Below are positions 1 through 9,287 of a stretch of DNA of 64,000 nucleotides, in pieces (positions within the stretch are counted from its first letter, which is position 1; the number at the start of each line of letters is the position of its first letter). This DNA comes from Flavobacterium granuli (GTDB taxonomy: Bacteria > Bacteroidota > Bacteroidia > Flavobacteriales > Flavobacteriaceae), in the NCBI RefSeq assembly GCF_900129705.1, contig NZ_FQWO01000001.1, positions 62,001-126,000 of the forward strand. Reading direction: 5' to 3'. The notes beneath the pieces are model-generated. The model was given only the letters and a program-made list of their open reading frames with translations, was not told where the DNA came from and did no database searches. A program made the position numbers and the translations under genes.

Positions 1-870
1 GGTTTCATCAATAATTTGCAAAACGCCTTTGAGAAAGAGAAAATCTTTAGCGATTATGGCGCCATAAAAATATGTTCAGAGAATCATCCTTTTGCCATAT
101 TTATTTCAAATAATGAAAACTATTCTGTTTTCAATAATATGACCTATCATTTTAATTTAACCATTCCTACAGAATTAAATAAAGATGGAGAAATTAAGGA
201 CAAAATAGATTTTATAAAAAAACACCAGAGCGCCATTCGATTATTTCAATGGTTGAGTCCGTTGTTTATGATCAAATTCGGTTCTTCGGATTATCTGTCG
301 CACCATGACTGCAGCGTCAATTTGACTAAAGCTTCACAACGATGCGCTATGTCAAGATACATTGGAGTGGGAACTTATGACACTAATGTGATGAAAACCG
401 GAAAAATTGTTCAGATGAATTTTGACGAACACCCTATGCACGAAAATCCGTTGTGGTGGGTAAACCGTTATTCTGAAATTTCGGATTATGAGAAAATTGA
501 CAAAATAGGACTTGACATCAATTTCCACAAGCACAAAAATCATGGAATTGAGTTTCGAATGTTTGATTATTTCGACGAAAAATACTTACAAGAAGTTTTG
601 AATTTTCTTGTTTTTATCATGGATCATTCGCTTTTGACTCCAATCGAAAACCCTATTTGTGACTTGGAATGGAATAATTTTGTCTATGAATCGATTATAC
701 AAGGCAAAGAAACCGTTGTTCCGTCAAACTTTATTGCGCTTTTAGAAAACATGTTGGGGATTAGAATAGAATCCAACGATCCTATCCTCATTTACAATCA
801 AATATACAGCAGTTTACATGCTACTTATTATGAAAAAGGTTTTTGCAGTTCTTTGCTAATTAAAAATTAA
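1..870 (+). CDS. Partial hypothetical protein, possibly amidoligase/glutamine-synthetase-like fold
   Basis: The frame is open from base 1, so the 5' end lies outside the window; the first in-frame start-like codon (TTG at 16) need not be the real start. About 289 residues are visible. A segment with SQRCAMSRYIGVGTYDT and, about 75 residues later, GIEFRMFDYF resembles the paired motifs of glutamate-cysteine-ligase-like and putative amidoligase proteins, where such enzymes join an amine to a carboxylate using ATP. That assignment is from motif memory only and is weak. No signal peptide can be judged. It converges on the SH3-domain gene downstream, with an inverted repeat between them. It could equally be an uncharacterised family. 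Confidence 0.55.
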   Translation, partial: GFINNLQNAFEKEKIFSDYGAIKICSENHPFAIFISNNENYSVFNNMTYHFNLTIPTELNKDGEIKDKIDFIKKHQSAIRLFQWLSPLFMIKFGSSDYLSHHDCSVNLTKASQRCAMSRYIGVGTYDTNVMKTGKIVQMNFDEHPMHENPLWWVNRYSEISDYEKIDKIGLDINFHKHKNHGIEFRMFDYFDEKYLQEVLNFLVFIMDHSLLTPIENPICDLEWNNFVYESIIQGKETVVPSNFIALLENMLGIRIESNDPILIYNQIYSSLHATYYEKGFCSSLLIKN

Positions 871-901
871 CAGCCAGCATTAGACTAGCCTTTCATGTCC
901 A

Positions 902-947
902 TCAATAATTACACTTTCACTAAAGTTAGAAAAAGTGTAATTATTGA
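902..947. terminator. Long inverted repeat between convergent genes
   Basis: Two perfectly complementary 16-base arms (902-917 and 932-947, core ATTACACTTT) flank a 14-base loop. It lies between the convergent genes ending at 870 and 957, where a bidirectional terminator is expected. A run of T is lacking on the plus side (only TTTTT at 954-958), so termination efficiency is uncertain. Confidence 0.5.
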
Positions 948-956
948 CTGGAATTT

Positions 957-1865
957 TTACTCATGGTAATAAAATATTGCCGAGGAATAGCCTTTTTCCG
1001 GATCTTTATTGTCCCACCAATCTTTTCTGATTTCTGAAAAATAATTGTAATTATCAGCTCCTGCCTGAGATTGCAATGGATAAATGACTTTACCGTCTTT
1101 TCTATATGCTTTTTCGGTATCTGTTTCGGGAACCACCACAACAATATGTCCGGATTTATTCAAGATAAATCTTTTGGCACAGATGATTCCTACTCCGCCA
1201 TTGGCATTCACTTTGTTTTGAAGTTCGTCTACATTATCGATTCTTTGCCATCCAAATTCCTTTGCCGATTGTAAAAACCAATCGTAAATATAATTCGAAT
1301 AAAATGGTCTTACCGTATCGCCAAAAACAACAGCGACTTCATTGCCTTTTTCAAGTTCTTCGATCGCTTTATCAGTCCATCGCAATCTGGGAATATAAAC
1401 CTTGGCAAAAAAACAATAATCAAAGGTGTAAATATTGCAATACGTATCCGCTGCGTCTTTCTCATAACGAAAACTCCTTGACACATCCAGCGCATCGATT
1501 ATACCGCGAATTGAGCTTAATTTAGACTCAAGGCTCGTTAGATCCCTAAAAGGAATTGAAGGATCACTAATCGGCTTGTAGGTTTCTTCTTTACTGTCTA
1601 GTCTTGATTTTGAGCTTGGTTCAAAATTAGGCACTTCAATATCAGTACTTTTTATATTGCTTTCGTCAAGCGCTTCAATATCTTTTGAAAGAACAAAACC
1701 CTCTTTGTCCCCGTTTAAAAGTTTTACTTTCCACCAATCGGTTGTTGTTTTATCAATTAATTTAACGGTATGCCTAAAAGGAATTTGTGTTAAAATTTTG
1801 GAATTATGATCTGTTGCCGGAAAATCTCTGAGATTCAATGACGCAGTAGCGACTCTATATTTCAT
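957..1865 (-). CDS. SH3-domain protein with a possible cysteine-hydrolase (NlpC/CHAP-like) C-terminus
   Basis: 302 aa. Residues about 1-68 form a bacterial SH3 (SH3_3) domain: a start of the form VATASLNLRDFP, then a WWKVKLLNGDKEGFV strand pair. Such domains usually bind peptidoglycan or other cell-wall ligands. After an acidic, serine-rich linker, residues about 135-300 contain CNIYTFDYC and, about 100 residues later, SGHIVVVVPE. This is a Cys...His arrangement like that of NlpC/P60 or CHAP peptidases. No signal peptide is visible, because the SH3 domain starts at residue 2, so it may act in the cytoplasm or be exported by another route. The ATG at 1863-1865 is the natural start. Catalytic assignment is inference. 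Confidence 0.6.
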   Translation of the reverse strand: MKYRVATASLNLRDFPATDHNSKILTQIPFRHTVKLIDKTTTDWWKVKLLNGDKEGFVLSKDIEALDESNIKSTDIEVPNFEPSSKSRLDSKEETYKPISDPSIPFRDLTSLESKLSSIRGIIDALDVSRSFRYEKDAADTYCNIYTFDYCFFAKVYIPRLRWTDKAIEELEKGNEVAVVFGDTVRPFYSNYIYDWFLQSAKEFGWQRIDNVDELQNKVNANGGVGIICAKRFILNKSGHIVVVVPETDTEKAYRKDGKVIYPLQSQAGADNYNYFSEIRKDWWDNKDPEKGYSSAIFYYHE

Positions 1866-2241
1866 ACTAATCTGTTAGTTGTAATTGATTCTAGCGCCAA
1901 AATACTAAAAACAACCTACAAAGCACCAAGTTTATTCCTTTTTTTAGGACTTTTTTAGTATTCAATCGAAAAACAATCAGCCTGAAAAGTAATAATTAAA
2001 AGCTATTGCATTATGACAATACCACCGTTTAGAAACTACAAAAACAATATAAAACGATTACAACGTATCTTTTGTAGGAATAAATGGTTATATTTGATAT
2101 AGTTGCAACAAGCAGACTAACTTTTTAATTAAAATGAAATTGTAAAAAATGAGTTTATCCTTTTTTATAAATATGATTATGTTCCTAATTTCTCAATTAT
2201 AGAAAACAAACGAAATTCACTATTAATTAAAAAAACTAAAA
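1866..2241. other. Intergenic region, 376 bases
   Basis: AT-rich spacer between divergent genes. Apart from a candidate -7 promoter element at 2089-2096, I see no RNA gene, repeat or credible ORF; the longest ATG frame near 2150 is about 16 codons. Confidence 0.5.
2089..2096 (+). promoter_or_regulatory. Candidate -7 element for the HSDR_N gene
   Basis: TATATTTG matches the Bacteroidota sigma-A -7 consensus TAnnTTTG. The nearest upstream TTTG (2071-2074) is only 14 bases away, which is shorter than usual. If used, it would give a 5' leader of about 140 nt before the ATG at 2242. Confidence 0.3.
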
Positions 2242-3300
2242 ATGGATTTAAAAGACCAAATTAAATTAATTGCTGATCGGGCAAACAAGCTAAAAGAACA
2301 AATTCAAACTGAAGAAGCGACAAAAAACGCCTTCGTTATGCCTTTTTTACAAAGTTTGGGTTATGATGTTTTTAATCCATTAGAAGTTGTACCTGAATTT
2401 ATTGCAGATATAGGCATTAAAAAAGGGGAAAAAATAGATTATGCCATCTTCAAAGATGGAAATCCCACCATCCTTATCGAATGCAAACATTGGGCTCAAA
2501 ATCTAAATATTCATGATGGACAATTGTTAAGGTATTTTCATGTATCCAAAGCTAAATTTGGGATTTTAACAAATGGAATTATCTATCGCTTTTATTCTGA
2601 TTTAGTTGCATCAAATAAAATGGATGAAAAACCATTTTTAGAGTTCAATATCACTGAAATTAAAGACAACCAAATAGAAGAGTTGAAAAAATTTCATAAG
2701 GCAAATTTCAATGCCGAAAGCATTGTAAATACTGCAAGTGAATTAAAATTCATGAATGAATTAAAAAACTTACTTCAGCAAGAACTTAATAATCCATCCC
2801 CTGAGTTTGTCAAACATTTTGCAAAACAAGTTTATCCAAGTGTCGTAACGGCCAAGGTATTGGACCAATTTACAGAACTAACTAAAAAATCAATTCAACA
2901 TCATATTAGCGACCTAATTACTGAAAGATTAAAAACTGCTCTATCGAAAGAAGATGAAAAGAATTTAGAAGTTAAATCTAATGAAGAAACAAACGAAGAA
3001 ATTAGCAAAGTAAATACAACAGACGAGGAACTAGAAGGATTTATGATTGTAAAAACTATTTTACGCCAAAAAATTCCTGCCACAAGAATAACATACAGAG
3101 ATGCACAATCCTATTTTGCGATTTTTTTAGACGACAACAATCGAAAAGCAATTTGCAGACTTTACCTAAACGGTGGTAAAAAATTTATAGGAACATTCGA
3201 TGATCAAAAAAAAGAAACTAAAACCGAAGTTTTGACATTAGATGATATTTTCGACCATTCTGATATATTGTTAAAAACATTGGTAAACCACGAAAATTAA
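2242..3300 (+). CDS. Stand-alone type I restriction R-subunit N-terminal (HSDR_N) nuclease-domain protein
   Basis: 352 aa. Residues about 20-135 match the HSDR_N nuclease fold. EEATKNAFVMPFLQSLGYDVF is followed by VVPEF, by KIDYAIF carrying the acidic residue of the PD-(D/E)xK site, and by TILIECKHW carrying ExK. In type I enzymes this domain cleaves DNA, but the SF2 helicase motor and the HsdM and HsdS partners are all missing here. The rest (about 160-350) is a charged helical region and a small C-terminal beta domain of unknown role. Annotated relatives are often called 'type I restriction endonuclease' and are solitary genes. It is flanked by a terminator at 3356-3392, so it is monocistronic. 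A defence or DNA-repair role is inferred. Confidence 0.75.
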   Translation: MDLKDQIKLIADRANKLKEQIQTEEATKNAFVMPFLQSLGYDVFNPLEVVPEFIADIGIKKGEKIDYAIFKDGNPTILIECKHWAQNLNIHDGQLLRYFHVSKAKFGILTNGIIYRFYSDLVASNKMDEKPFLEFNITEIKDNQIEELKKFHKANFNAESIVNTASELKFMNELKNLLQQELNNPSPEFVKHFAKQVYPSVVTAKVLDQFTELTKKSIQHHISDLITERLKTALSKEDEKNLEVKSNEETNEEISKVNTTDEELEGFMIVKTILRQKIPATRITYRDAQSYFAIFLDDNNRKAICRLYLNGGKKFIGTFDDQKKETKTEVLTLDDIFDHSDILLKTLVNHEN

Positions 3301-3355
3301 AACCAATAAATTAAACATTTCTCAGTAAGATACCACAAAATAATTTGCTATACAG

Positions 3356-3392
3356 AACTAGAACTAAATCTCATTTTGTTCTAGTTTTTTTT
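3356..3392 (+). terminator. Rho-independent terminator
   Basis: AACTAGAAC (3356-3364) pairs with GTTCTAGTT (3378-3386) and runs into eight T residues. It ends the transcript of the HSDR_N gene. Confidence 0.75.
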
Positions 3393-3433
3393 ATCTTTGA
3401 AGATACAAAGTCAGAACTCAGGAAGATAGTAGC

Positions 3434-3943
3434 ATGATCACAAAAGCAACAATAGAAGACGTTTCCCCATTAAATACATTAATCAATTCCGCTTATCGCG
3501 GAGCATCATCCAAAAAAGGATGGACTACCGAGGCCAATCTCTTAGAAGGCCTCAGAACCACTGAAGAGGAACTGATTGAAATTCTTCAAAATCCAAATAA
3601 TACCATTCTAAAATTTACCCAAGACAATCGTATTATAGCCTGTGTTTTGTTAGTCGAAAAAGAAGATCAATTGTATTTAGGAATGCTGACCGTTTCTCCT
3701 GAATTGCAAAATAGCGGTCTGGGTAAAAAATTATTACAACAGGCTGAAATTCATGCTTTGGCAGTAGGTTTACCCAAAATTGTAATGACAGTTATCTCCG
3801 TTCGAGAAGAATTGATCGCCTGGTACAAACGTCATGGTTATATTGATACCGGAAAAAGAGAAGCCTTTCCGGCAAGCGATGTCCATATTCCCATTAGCCA
3901 TCAGCCGTTGGAATTTATTGTACTACAGAAAAATATCGGATAA
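3434..3943 (+). CDS. GNAT-family N-acetyltransferase
   Basis: 169 aa, full length for a single GNAT domain that transfers an acetyl group from acetyl-CoA to an amine. The acetyl-CoA binding core is LTVSPELQNSGLGKKLLQQA (motif A, Q/RxxGxG/A form: QNSGLGK). An N-terminal IEDVSPLNTLINSAYRG and a C-terminal YKRHGYIDTGKREAF (the usual 'Y...GF' tail) are typical. An AGGAAG purine stretch lies upstream of the ATG. The substrate cannot be told from the sequence. It stands alone between a terminator and the convergent DUF3037 gene. Confidence 0.85.
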   Translation: MITKATIEDVSPLNTLINSAYRGASSKKGWTTEANLLEGLRTTEEELIEILQNPNNTILKFTQDNRIIACVLLVEKEDQLYLGMLTVSPELQNSGLGKKLLQQAEIHALAVGLPKIVMTVISVREELIAWYKRHGYIDTGKREAFPASDVHIPISHQPLEFIVLQKNIG

Positions 3944-4025
3944 CTTCTGTTATTTTAATACGCAGTTTCGATTGTATTTCCACTTTTCTATTGCTTCTCT
4001 TGGCTTTCGTTTAGAGTAAAAAAAA

Positions 4026-4409
4026 TCACAAAACCAGTTCTTCAAACAGGCGTTGGGTGGTTTTTTCTAAATCATCGCAAAGACCCGGATGCGGTCTGGA
4101 GGTTTGAATAGCCGAACTCCTCAGTGCTGTTAACCATCGAAAACGGGAAGGCAAATCAAATTGTGCAATGGGTCCACCCTGCTTGGTTCCATGTGCTATT
4201 TGCTGGAAAGCCTCCAGATTTAACCCCAGTTGTTCCAAATCTAATTCTCCGGAAAACAATCGTAATTTCAATTTCTCAATTGTATATATAACCTTTATAA
4301 ACTTTGCTTTTTTACAAAAGAGAATAATGCCCACATTGAGGAATTCTTCGCGTTCTACCCTTGGCACCACCCGAATTACGGCATATTCATATAAGTGCTT
4401 TTCTTGCAT
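4026..4409 (-). CDS. DUF3037 protein
   Basis: 127 aa. It begins with YEYAVIRVVPRVEREEFLNV and contains GIILFCKKAKF, both typical of the DUF3037 family, whose biochemical role is unknown. It overlaps the 3' end of the upstream HipA-like gene by 23 bases (4387-4409), so the two are almost certainly translationally coupled. The same pairing is common in other bacteria, which suggests a joint function. Confidence 0.85.
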   Translation of the reverse strand: MQEKHLYEYAVIRVVPRVEREEFLNVGIILFCKKAKFIKVIYTIEKLKLRLFSGELDLEQLGLNLEAFQQIAHGTKQGGPIAQFDLPSRFRWLTALRSSAIQTSRPHPGLCDDLEKTTQRLFEELVL

Positions 4410-5181
4410 TTTGTGCTTCGTTTATAAAAATTTCGGAATGGTTTAATCGCATCAATAAAAACTGAAGATACACTTCTCTTACTTCTTCAGGGCTTTGGTC
4501 AGTGTCTTCCCAGTCCAGCCATTCCAAAGGAATAAGATTTACAATAGATTGCAATGTTTCTGTTGTTAAGATAGATTTGAATAAGGCATCAGCTTCCTCT
4601 AACATCGATGCTTGCGGTAATAAAACATGGTCTTTTATAAGTGCAAACGGACTTTGAGCATGTTTTTCCCAATTGGTCCAGGAATGATGAAAATAGAAAG
4701 AAGCTCCATGATCAATCAACCACAGTTCTTTATGCCAAACCAACATATTAGTATTCCTGAAGGTACGATCCACATTAGTAATATAGGCATCCAACCATAC
4801 AATTTGTGAGGCCATTTTAGGATCAACAACAGTGACCACAGGATCATAATTGATGGCTCCAGACAAAAAATGCAAGGCTAAATTGAGTCCTTGGCTCCCC
4901 TTCAATAAATCTTGAATCTCTTCGTCGGCTTCCATGCGTCCAAAAGCCTCGTCCAGATTAGCATAGACCAATTCAGGAATTTGCAATTTCAATACGCGCG
5001 CAATTTCCCCGCCTATCAATTCGGCAATTAAGGCTTTTACGCCATGACCGGCACCTTTAAATTTTAAAACATATTTAAAATCATCATCGGCTTCGGCCAA
5101 TGCAGGTAAAGAACCTCCTTCCCTCAAAGGGCTGATGTATCTTGTGACATTTACGGTTCGCAGCTGCGGTATATTTCCCAT
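4387..5181 (-). CDS. HipA-like kinase family protein
   Basis: 264 aa. Residues about 30-60 hold a nucleotide-binding-like strand pair (FKYVLKFKGAGHGVKALIAE, ending GGEIARVLKL). A catalytic-loop-like NVDRTFRNTNML and a DFG-like LIDHGAS follow at about 135-160, as in HipA and related kinases. It is shorter than E. coli HipA (about 440 aa), lacks the N-subdomain 1, and has no HipB-like helix-turn-helix antitoxin beside it. It is therefore unlikely to be a classical toxin. It is the first gene of a two-gene unit with DUF3037. The substrate is unknown. Confidence 0.8.
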   Translation of the reverse strand: MGNIPQLRTVNVTRYISPLREGGSLPALAEADDDFKYVLKFKGAGHGVKALIAELIGGEIARVLKLQIPELVYANLDEAFGRMEADEEIQDLLKGSQGLNLALHFLSGAINYDPVVTVVDPKMASQIVWLDAYITNVDRTFRNTNMLVWHKELWLIDHGASFYFHHSWTNWEKHAQSPFALIKDHVLLPQASMLEEADALFKSILTTETLQSIVNLIPLEWLDWEDTDQSPEEVREVYLQFLLMRLNHSEIFINEAQNARKALI

Positions 5182-5257
5182 ACTCTAACTATTAATTGCG
5201 CTTTTAAAAGCTGTACAAACTTACAAATAACTGTGATGAATCGTATCGCATTTATTC

Positions 5258-6115
5258 TTATTTCCTACTATTGTCCAAACTCAAAAAAGCTTTCCCAATA
5301 TTCGAAATAATATCCGAAGCGATAAAAGACTGATAGCCTGTCTCTGGCAAAGCGATATCTGCCGTTAATCCATGGAGGTAGACGCCCAAAATTGCCGCCT
5401 GAATCGGTTCATAGGACTGCGCCAATAAACTGCTGATTATTCCCGTTAACACATCCCCGCTTCCGGCTGTGGCCAAAGCGGCATTGCCTGTAGTATTTTG
5501 ATAAATCGTTTCTCCGTCAATAATATGCGTGGGCGCGCCTTTCATCACCACAATTAAATTGTATTCTTTGGAAAAAGCAATTGTTTTTTGAAACTTTTCT
5601 TCCTCCGAAGTCCATTTTCCTATTAATCGTTCCAGTTCTTTAGGATGCGGTGTCAGTATCGTTTTTGAAACCAATAAAGACAACCAAGACTTATTTTGAG
5701 ACAAAATATTCAACGCATCGGCATCCATAATTAGTGGAATTTTGTTGTTTTCTAGAAATTCATGCACCGCCTTTTGAGTAGCCTCATCCTGCCCTATTCC
5801 GGGACCTATGCCAATGGCTTGCGGTTGTATTTCGAAAGCTATTTTTGAAATGTACTTTTCCTCCATATCTGTTAGCACCATCACTTCGGGGATAGCAATT
5901 TGTATAATTTCATAGCCACACTTGGGAACAAAAGCCGTTACCAGACCGCAACCGCTTTTGATAGCAGCCTTAGAGGCTAGCACCGCTGCCCCTATTTTCC
6001 CATAACTTCCCGCAATAAGCAACGCATGGCCTTGAATTCCTTTGTGCGTATGCTGCGCTATGGTTTTATAATGTTTTAAAATTTCTTTCAGATCAATAGG
6101 TATGGGAAGCATCAT
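5258..6115 (-). CDS. nnrD: ADP/ATP-dependent NAD(P)H-hydrate dehydratase (YjeF C-terminal domain)
   Basis: 285 aa. It repairs hydrated NAD(P)H by ATP- or ADP-driven dehydration. Seen motifs: [20 protein letters not shown] near residue 22 (the K-G-x-x-G start of the family), IGPGIG at about 103, [11 protein letters not shown] at about 158, and [17 protein letters not shown] at about 212, the GxGD catalytic/phosphate motif. Many bacterial homologues are about 500-aa fusions with the NAD(P)HX epimerase (YjeF_N) domain; here only the dehydratase half is present. There are two adjacent ATG codons (MM), and either could be the start. It is divergent from the S10 peptidase gene. Confidence 0.9.
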   Translation of the reverse strand: MMLPIPIDLKEILKHYKTIAQHTHKGIQGHALLIAGSYGKIGAAVLASKAAIKSGCGLVTAFVPKCGYEIIQIAIPEVMVLTDMEEKYISKIAFEIQPQAIGIGPGIGQDEATQKAVHEFLENNKIPLIMDADALNILSQNKSWLSLLVSKTILTPHPKELERLIGKWTSEEEKFQKTIAFSKEYNLIVVMKGAPTHIIDGETIYQNTTGNAALATAGSGDVLTGIISSLLAQSYEPIQAAILGVYLHGLTADIALPETGYQSFIASDIISNIGKAFLSLDNSRK

Positions 6116-6334
6116 GGACTTTTATCTTGGATTGCTATAAAATTACGACATTAAATGAAAAAAAAACTTGCCTAGAGTCAAATCACCCCATTTGACAGAA
6201 ATAACATTCCATTTGCCTTAATGAAAACCAACATTATTTCTTACAAAACGGGATAGTATTTTTGCTGTTCTTTTAAAAAAAGCTACTTTAGTGAGCTAAA
6301 TTGAACTTCCCATACAAACCTATTAAACAATCGT

Positions 6335-7870
6335 ATGAAAAAAACACTATTTTTATTAATCATGGTTGGCTATTTCAATACTTCTTTTGCCCAACAAAAT
6401 AGTTCACAGCCAAAAGATTCAAAAGGAACAGCTAAAGAGAATAATTCGTCTTCCAATCTCGTTTTTAATCCGGACCAAAATGTGGTCACCGAGCACGCCA
6501 CAACCATAAAAGGCCAAAAAGTTCCTTACAAAGCCACCACCGGAACAATGCCCGTTTGGGACGAAGAAGGAAAGGCCATTGCAGGATTGTTTTACACCTA
6601 TTATGAGCGATCTGATGTTAAAGATCGTGCTGCTCGTCCTTTAGTTATTTCCTTCAATGGCGGTCCGGGTTCCGCTTCGGTTTGGATGCATATTGCTTAT
6701 ACCGGACCAACACTTTTAAATATCGACGACGAAGGCTATCCTTTACAACCTTATGGCATCAAAGAAAACCCTTATTCTATTCTGGATGTTGCTGATATTG
6801 TTTTTGTAAATCCAGTAAACACAGGATATTCGAGAGCAACGAGTAAAGACATTCCAAAGTCTACTTTTTTTGGTGTAAATGCTGACATTAAATATCTAGC
6901 CGATTGGATTAGCGGATTTGTAACACGCAATAATCGTTGGGCTTCGCCAAAATACCTTATTGGCGAAAGCTATGGTACCACCCGTGTTTCCGGTCTTGCT
7001 CTTGAATTGCAAAACAGCCAATGGATGTACCTTAACGGAGTCATATTGGTATCCCCTACAACCTTAGGAATAAATCGTGGAGTTGCTGCTGATGCTGCTC
7101 TTAAACTGCCTTATTTTGCCGCTACAGCCTGGTATCACAAAATGTTGGCTGCCGATTTGCAGAATAAAGAGTTGACAGCGATGTTACCTGAAGTGGAAGA
7201 TTTTACCCTCAATGAACTGCTACCCGCTTTAAGCAAAGGAGGTTCTCTTGATGAAGCAAAAAGAAAAGAAATTGCGGCAAAAATAGCGCGTTATTCCGGA
7301 CTTTCAGAAAAAGTGGTATTACAAAACAATCTTAATGTTCCTTATAATTATTTTTGGAAAGAGCTTTTGCGAGATCAGGGTTACACTGTAGGAAGACTAG
7401 ATTCACGCTACAAGGGTATTGACCGCAAGGACGCAGGAGACCGTCCTGATTTTAATGCAGAACTCACTTCCTGGTTGCATTCCTTCACGCCAGCCATCAA
7501 TATGTACCTTCGTAATAATTTAAATTATAAAACCGATTTCAAATACAATATGTTTGGTCCGGTCCATCCTTGGGACAATTCCAATGATTCAAGCGGTGAA
7601 AACCTACGCCAAGCCATGGCACAAAATCCATATTTGAATGTAATGGTTCAGGCAGGTTATTATGATGGAGCCTGTGATTATTTTAATTCGAAATACAATT
7701 TATGGCAAATGGATCCAAGTGGAAAACTAAAAGAAAGAATGAGCTGGAAAGGATACCAAAGCGGACATATGATGTATCTAAGAAAACAAGATTTGGAAAC
7801 CGCCAATGAGGACATCCGGATTTTTATCAAACAATCCCTTCCTAAAAATAATCAACCGGCAAAATACTAA
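6335..7870 (+). CDS. Secreted S10-family serine carboxypeptidase
   Basis: 511 aa with a signal peptide of about 20 residues (cleavage likely before QQN). It should remove C-terminal residues from peptides in the periplasm. The oxyanion/substrate loop is FNGGPGSASVWMH. The nucleophile is Ser212 in GESYG. A candidate catalytic Asp lies in YYDGACDYF and the catalytic His in GYQSGHMMY, so the triad order Ser-Asp-His of S10 peptidases is complete. Length fits the bacterial S10 group. It is monocistronic, with a strong terminator at 7891-7930. A TATTTTTG box at 6257-6264 may be its -7 element. Confidence 0.9.
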   Translation: MKKTLFLLIMVGYFNTSFAQQNSSQPKDSKGTAKENNSSSNLVFNPDQNVVTEHATTIKGQKVPYKATTGTMPVWDEEGKAIAGLFYTYYERSDVKDRAARPLVISFNGGPGSASVWMHIAYTGPTLLNIDDEGYPLQPYGIKENPYSILDVADIVFVNPVNTGYSRATSKDIPKSTFFGVNADIKYLADWISGFVTRNNRWASPKYLIGESYGTTRVSGLALELQNSQWMYLNGVILVSPTTLGINRGVAADAALKLPYFAATAWYHKMLAADLQNKELTAMLPEVEDFTLNELLPALSKGGSLDEAKRKEIAAKIARYSGLSEKVVLQNNLNVPYNYFWKELLRDQGYTVGRLDSRYKGIDRKDAGDRPDFNAELTSWLHSFTPAINMYLRNNLNYKTDFKYNMFGPVHPWDNSNDSSGENLRQAMAQNPYLNVMVQAGYYDGACDYFNSKYNLWQMDPSGKLKERMSWKGYQSGHMMYLRKQDLETANEDIRIFIKQSLPKNNQPAKY

Positions 7871-8170
7871 AATCATTACAAACTAATCTTAAAAGACAAA
7901 TAATACCCTAGGGTTTTATTTGTCTTTTTTGCATTTAAAAACGATCCTAATTACAAAATTAAAGCACTCGCTTTCTTTTTAATTTTCAACAAAAAACAAA
8001 ACCTCATAGAAGTCAAACAGTTAGCTAACACGCTTAATAAAAATCAAAAAGGCTACAAATCACGCATTCAACCACAGAATAACGAAATCGTTTGAATCTG
8101 TTTCTTTTTGCCTTTGCCACTCCATAAAAAATCAATAAATTAGCCACTTTAAATTTTATTATAAAAACAC
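7871..8170. other. Intergenic region, 300 bases
   Basis: Holds the terminator of the S10 gene at 7891-7930. The rest is AT-rich. I see no riboswitch-like structure before gcvT and no convincing promoter. Confidence 0.5.
7891..7930 (+). terminator. Rho-independent terminator of the S10 peptidase gene
   Basis: AAAAGACAAATAA (7891-7903) pairs with TTATTTGTCTTTT (from about 7916) around the short palindrome ACCCTAGGGT, ending in a T run. Confidence 0.85.
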
Positions 8171-9253
8171 ATGAAAAATACTGCGCTTACGCACATACAC
8201 GAAAGTCTGGGAGCCAAAATGCTTCCGTTTGCCGGATACAATATGCCTATTTCATACGAAGGGGTGAATGCTGAACACGAAACAGTGCGTAATGCCGTAG
8301 GTGTTTTTGATGTTTCACACATGGGTGAATTCTTGATTTCGGGACCAAATGCATTGGCTTTGATTCAAAAAGTTTGTTCTAATGATGCTTCTACGTTGGC
8401 AATCGGCCGAGCGCAATATTCTTGTCTGCCTAACAATGATGGTGGTATTGTAGACGATTTAATCATCTATAAAATGAAAGACGAAGAGTATTTATTAGTA
8501 GTAAATGCTTCGAATATTGACAAAGACTGGGAATGGATTTCGGCTCATAATGATTTAGGAGTGGATATGAAAAATCTTTCTGACGACTATTCTTTATTAG
8601 CCATTCAAGGCCCAAAAGCAGTTGAATCGATGCAAGCTTTATCATCTATTGATTTGGCTTCAATCCCTTACTATCATTTTGAAGTAGCTGATTTTGCAGG
8701 AATTGACAATGTAATTATTTCGGCAACAGGCTATACCGGTTCAGGAGGTTTTGAAATTTATTGCAAAAATGACGAGGTAGAACAAATCTGGAATAAGGTT
8801 TTTGAAGCAGGAGCTGCCTATGGAATCAAACCAATCGGTTTGGCTGCGCGTGATACCTTGCGTCTGGAAATGGGCTTCTGTTTGTATGGAAACGACATCA
8901 GTGACACCACTTCGCCACTTGAAGCAGGATTGGGCTGGATTACTAAATTCACCAAAGAATTCACCAATTCTGAAAATTTGAAAAAACAAAAAGAAGCCGG
9001 TGTTAGCCGAAAACTTATTGCTTTTGAAATGCAGGAACGTGCTGTACCAAGACATGATTACGAAATTGTAGACGCTACTGGAGCCGTAATTGGGATTGTA
9101 ACTTCGGGAACCATGTCACCCTCTATGGGCAAAGGAATTGGTTTGGGTTACGTAACTGTGGCAAACAGCGCTGTTGATAGCGATATCTTCATCCGAATCA
9201 GAAAAAATGATGTTGCTGCCAAAGTAGTAAAATTACCTTTTTACAAGAAATAA
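8171..9253 (+). CDS. gcvT: Glycine cleavage system aminomethyltransferase (T protein)
   Basis: 360 aa, the usual length. T protein takes the aminomethyl group from the H protein lipoyl arm and, with tetrahydrofolate, releases ammonia and forms 5,10-methylene-THF. It has the family start ([19 protein letters not shown]), [12 protein letters not shown], the folate-site region [14 protein letters not shown], and [20 protein letters not shown] with the conserved Arg/Glu/Tyr positions. The C-terminal barrel has [16 protein letters not shown]. The other gcv genes are not in the window, so it is a detached member of the system. Confidence 0.95.
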   Translation: MKNTALTHIHESLGAKMLPFAGYNMPISYEGVNAEHETVRNAVGVFDVSHMGEFLISGPNALALIQKVCSNDASTLAIGRAQYSCLPNNDGGIVDDLIIYKMKDEEYLLVVNASNIDKDWEWISAHNDLGVDMKNLSDDYSLLAIQGPKAVESMQALSSIDLASIPYYHFEVADFAGIDNVIISATGYTGSGGFEIYCKNDEVEQIWNKVFEAGAAYGIKPIGLAARDTLRLEMGFCLYGNDISDTTSPLEAGLGWITKFTKEFTNSENLKKQKEAGVSRKLIAFEMQERAVPRHDYEIVDATGAVIGIVTSGTMSPSMGKGIGLGYVTVANSAVDSDIFIRIRKNDVAAKVVKLPFYKK

Positions 9254-9287
9254 TTATAGGGTTCACAGTCAAAAAATTATACTTTTT

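Noticed and set aside
4387..5181. HipBA toxin-antitoxin system
   Set aside because: No HipB-type helix-turn-helix gene is adjacent and the kinase is short, so a classic toxin-antitoxin pair is not supported.
8040..8170. Glycine riboswitch before gcvT
   Set aside because: I looked for tandem glycine-aptamer-like stems and saw none; the segment is unstructured and AT-rich.
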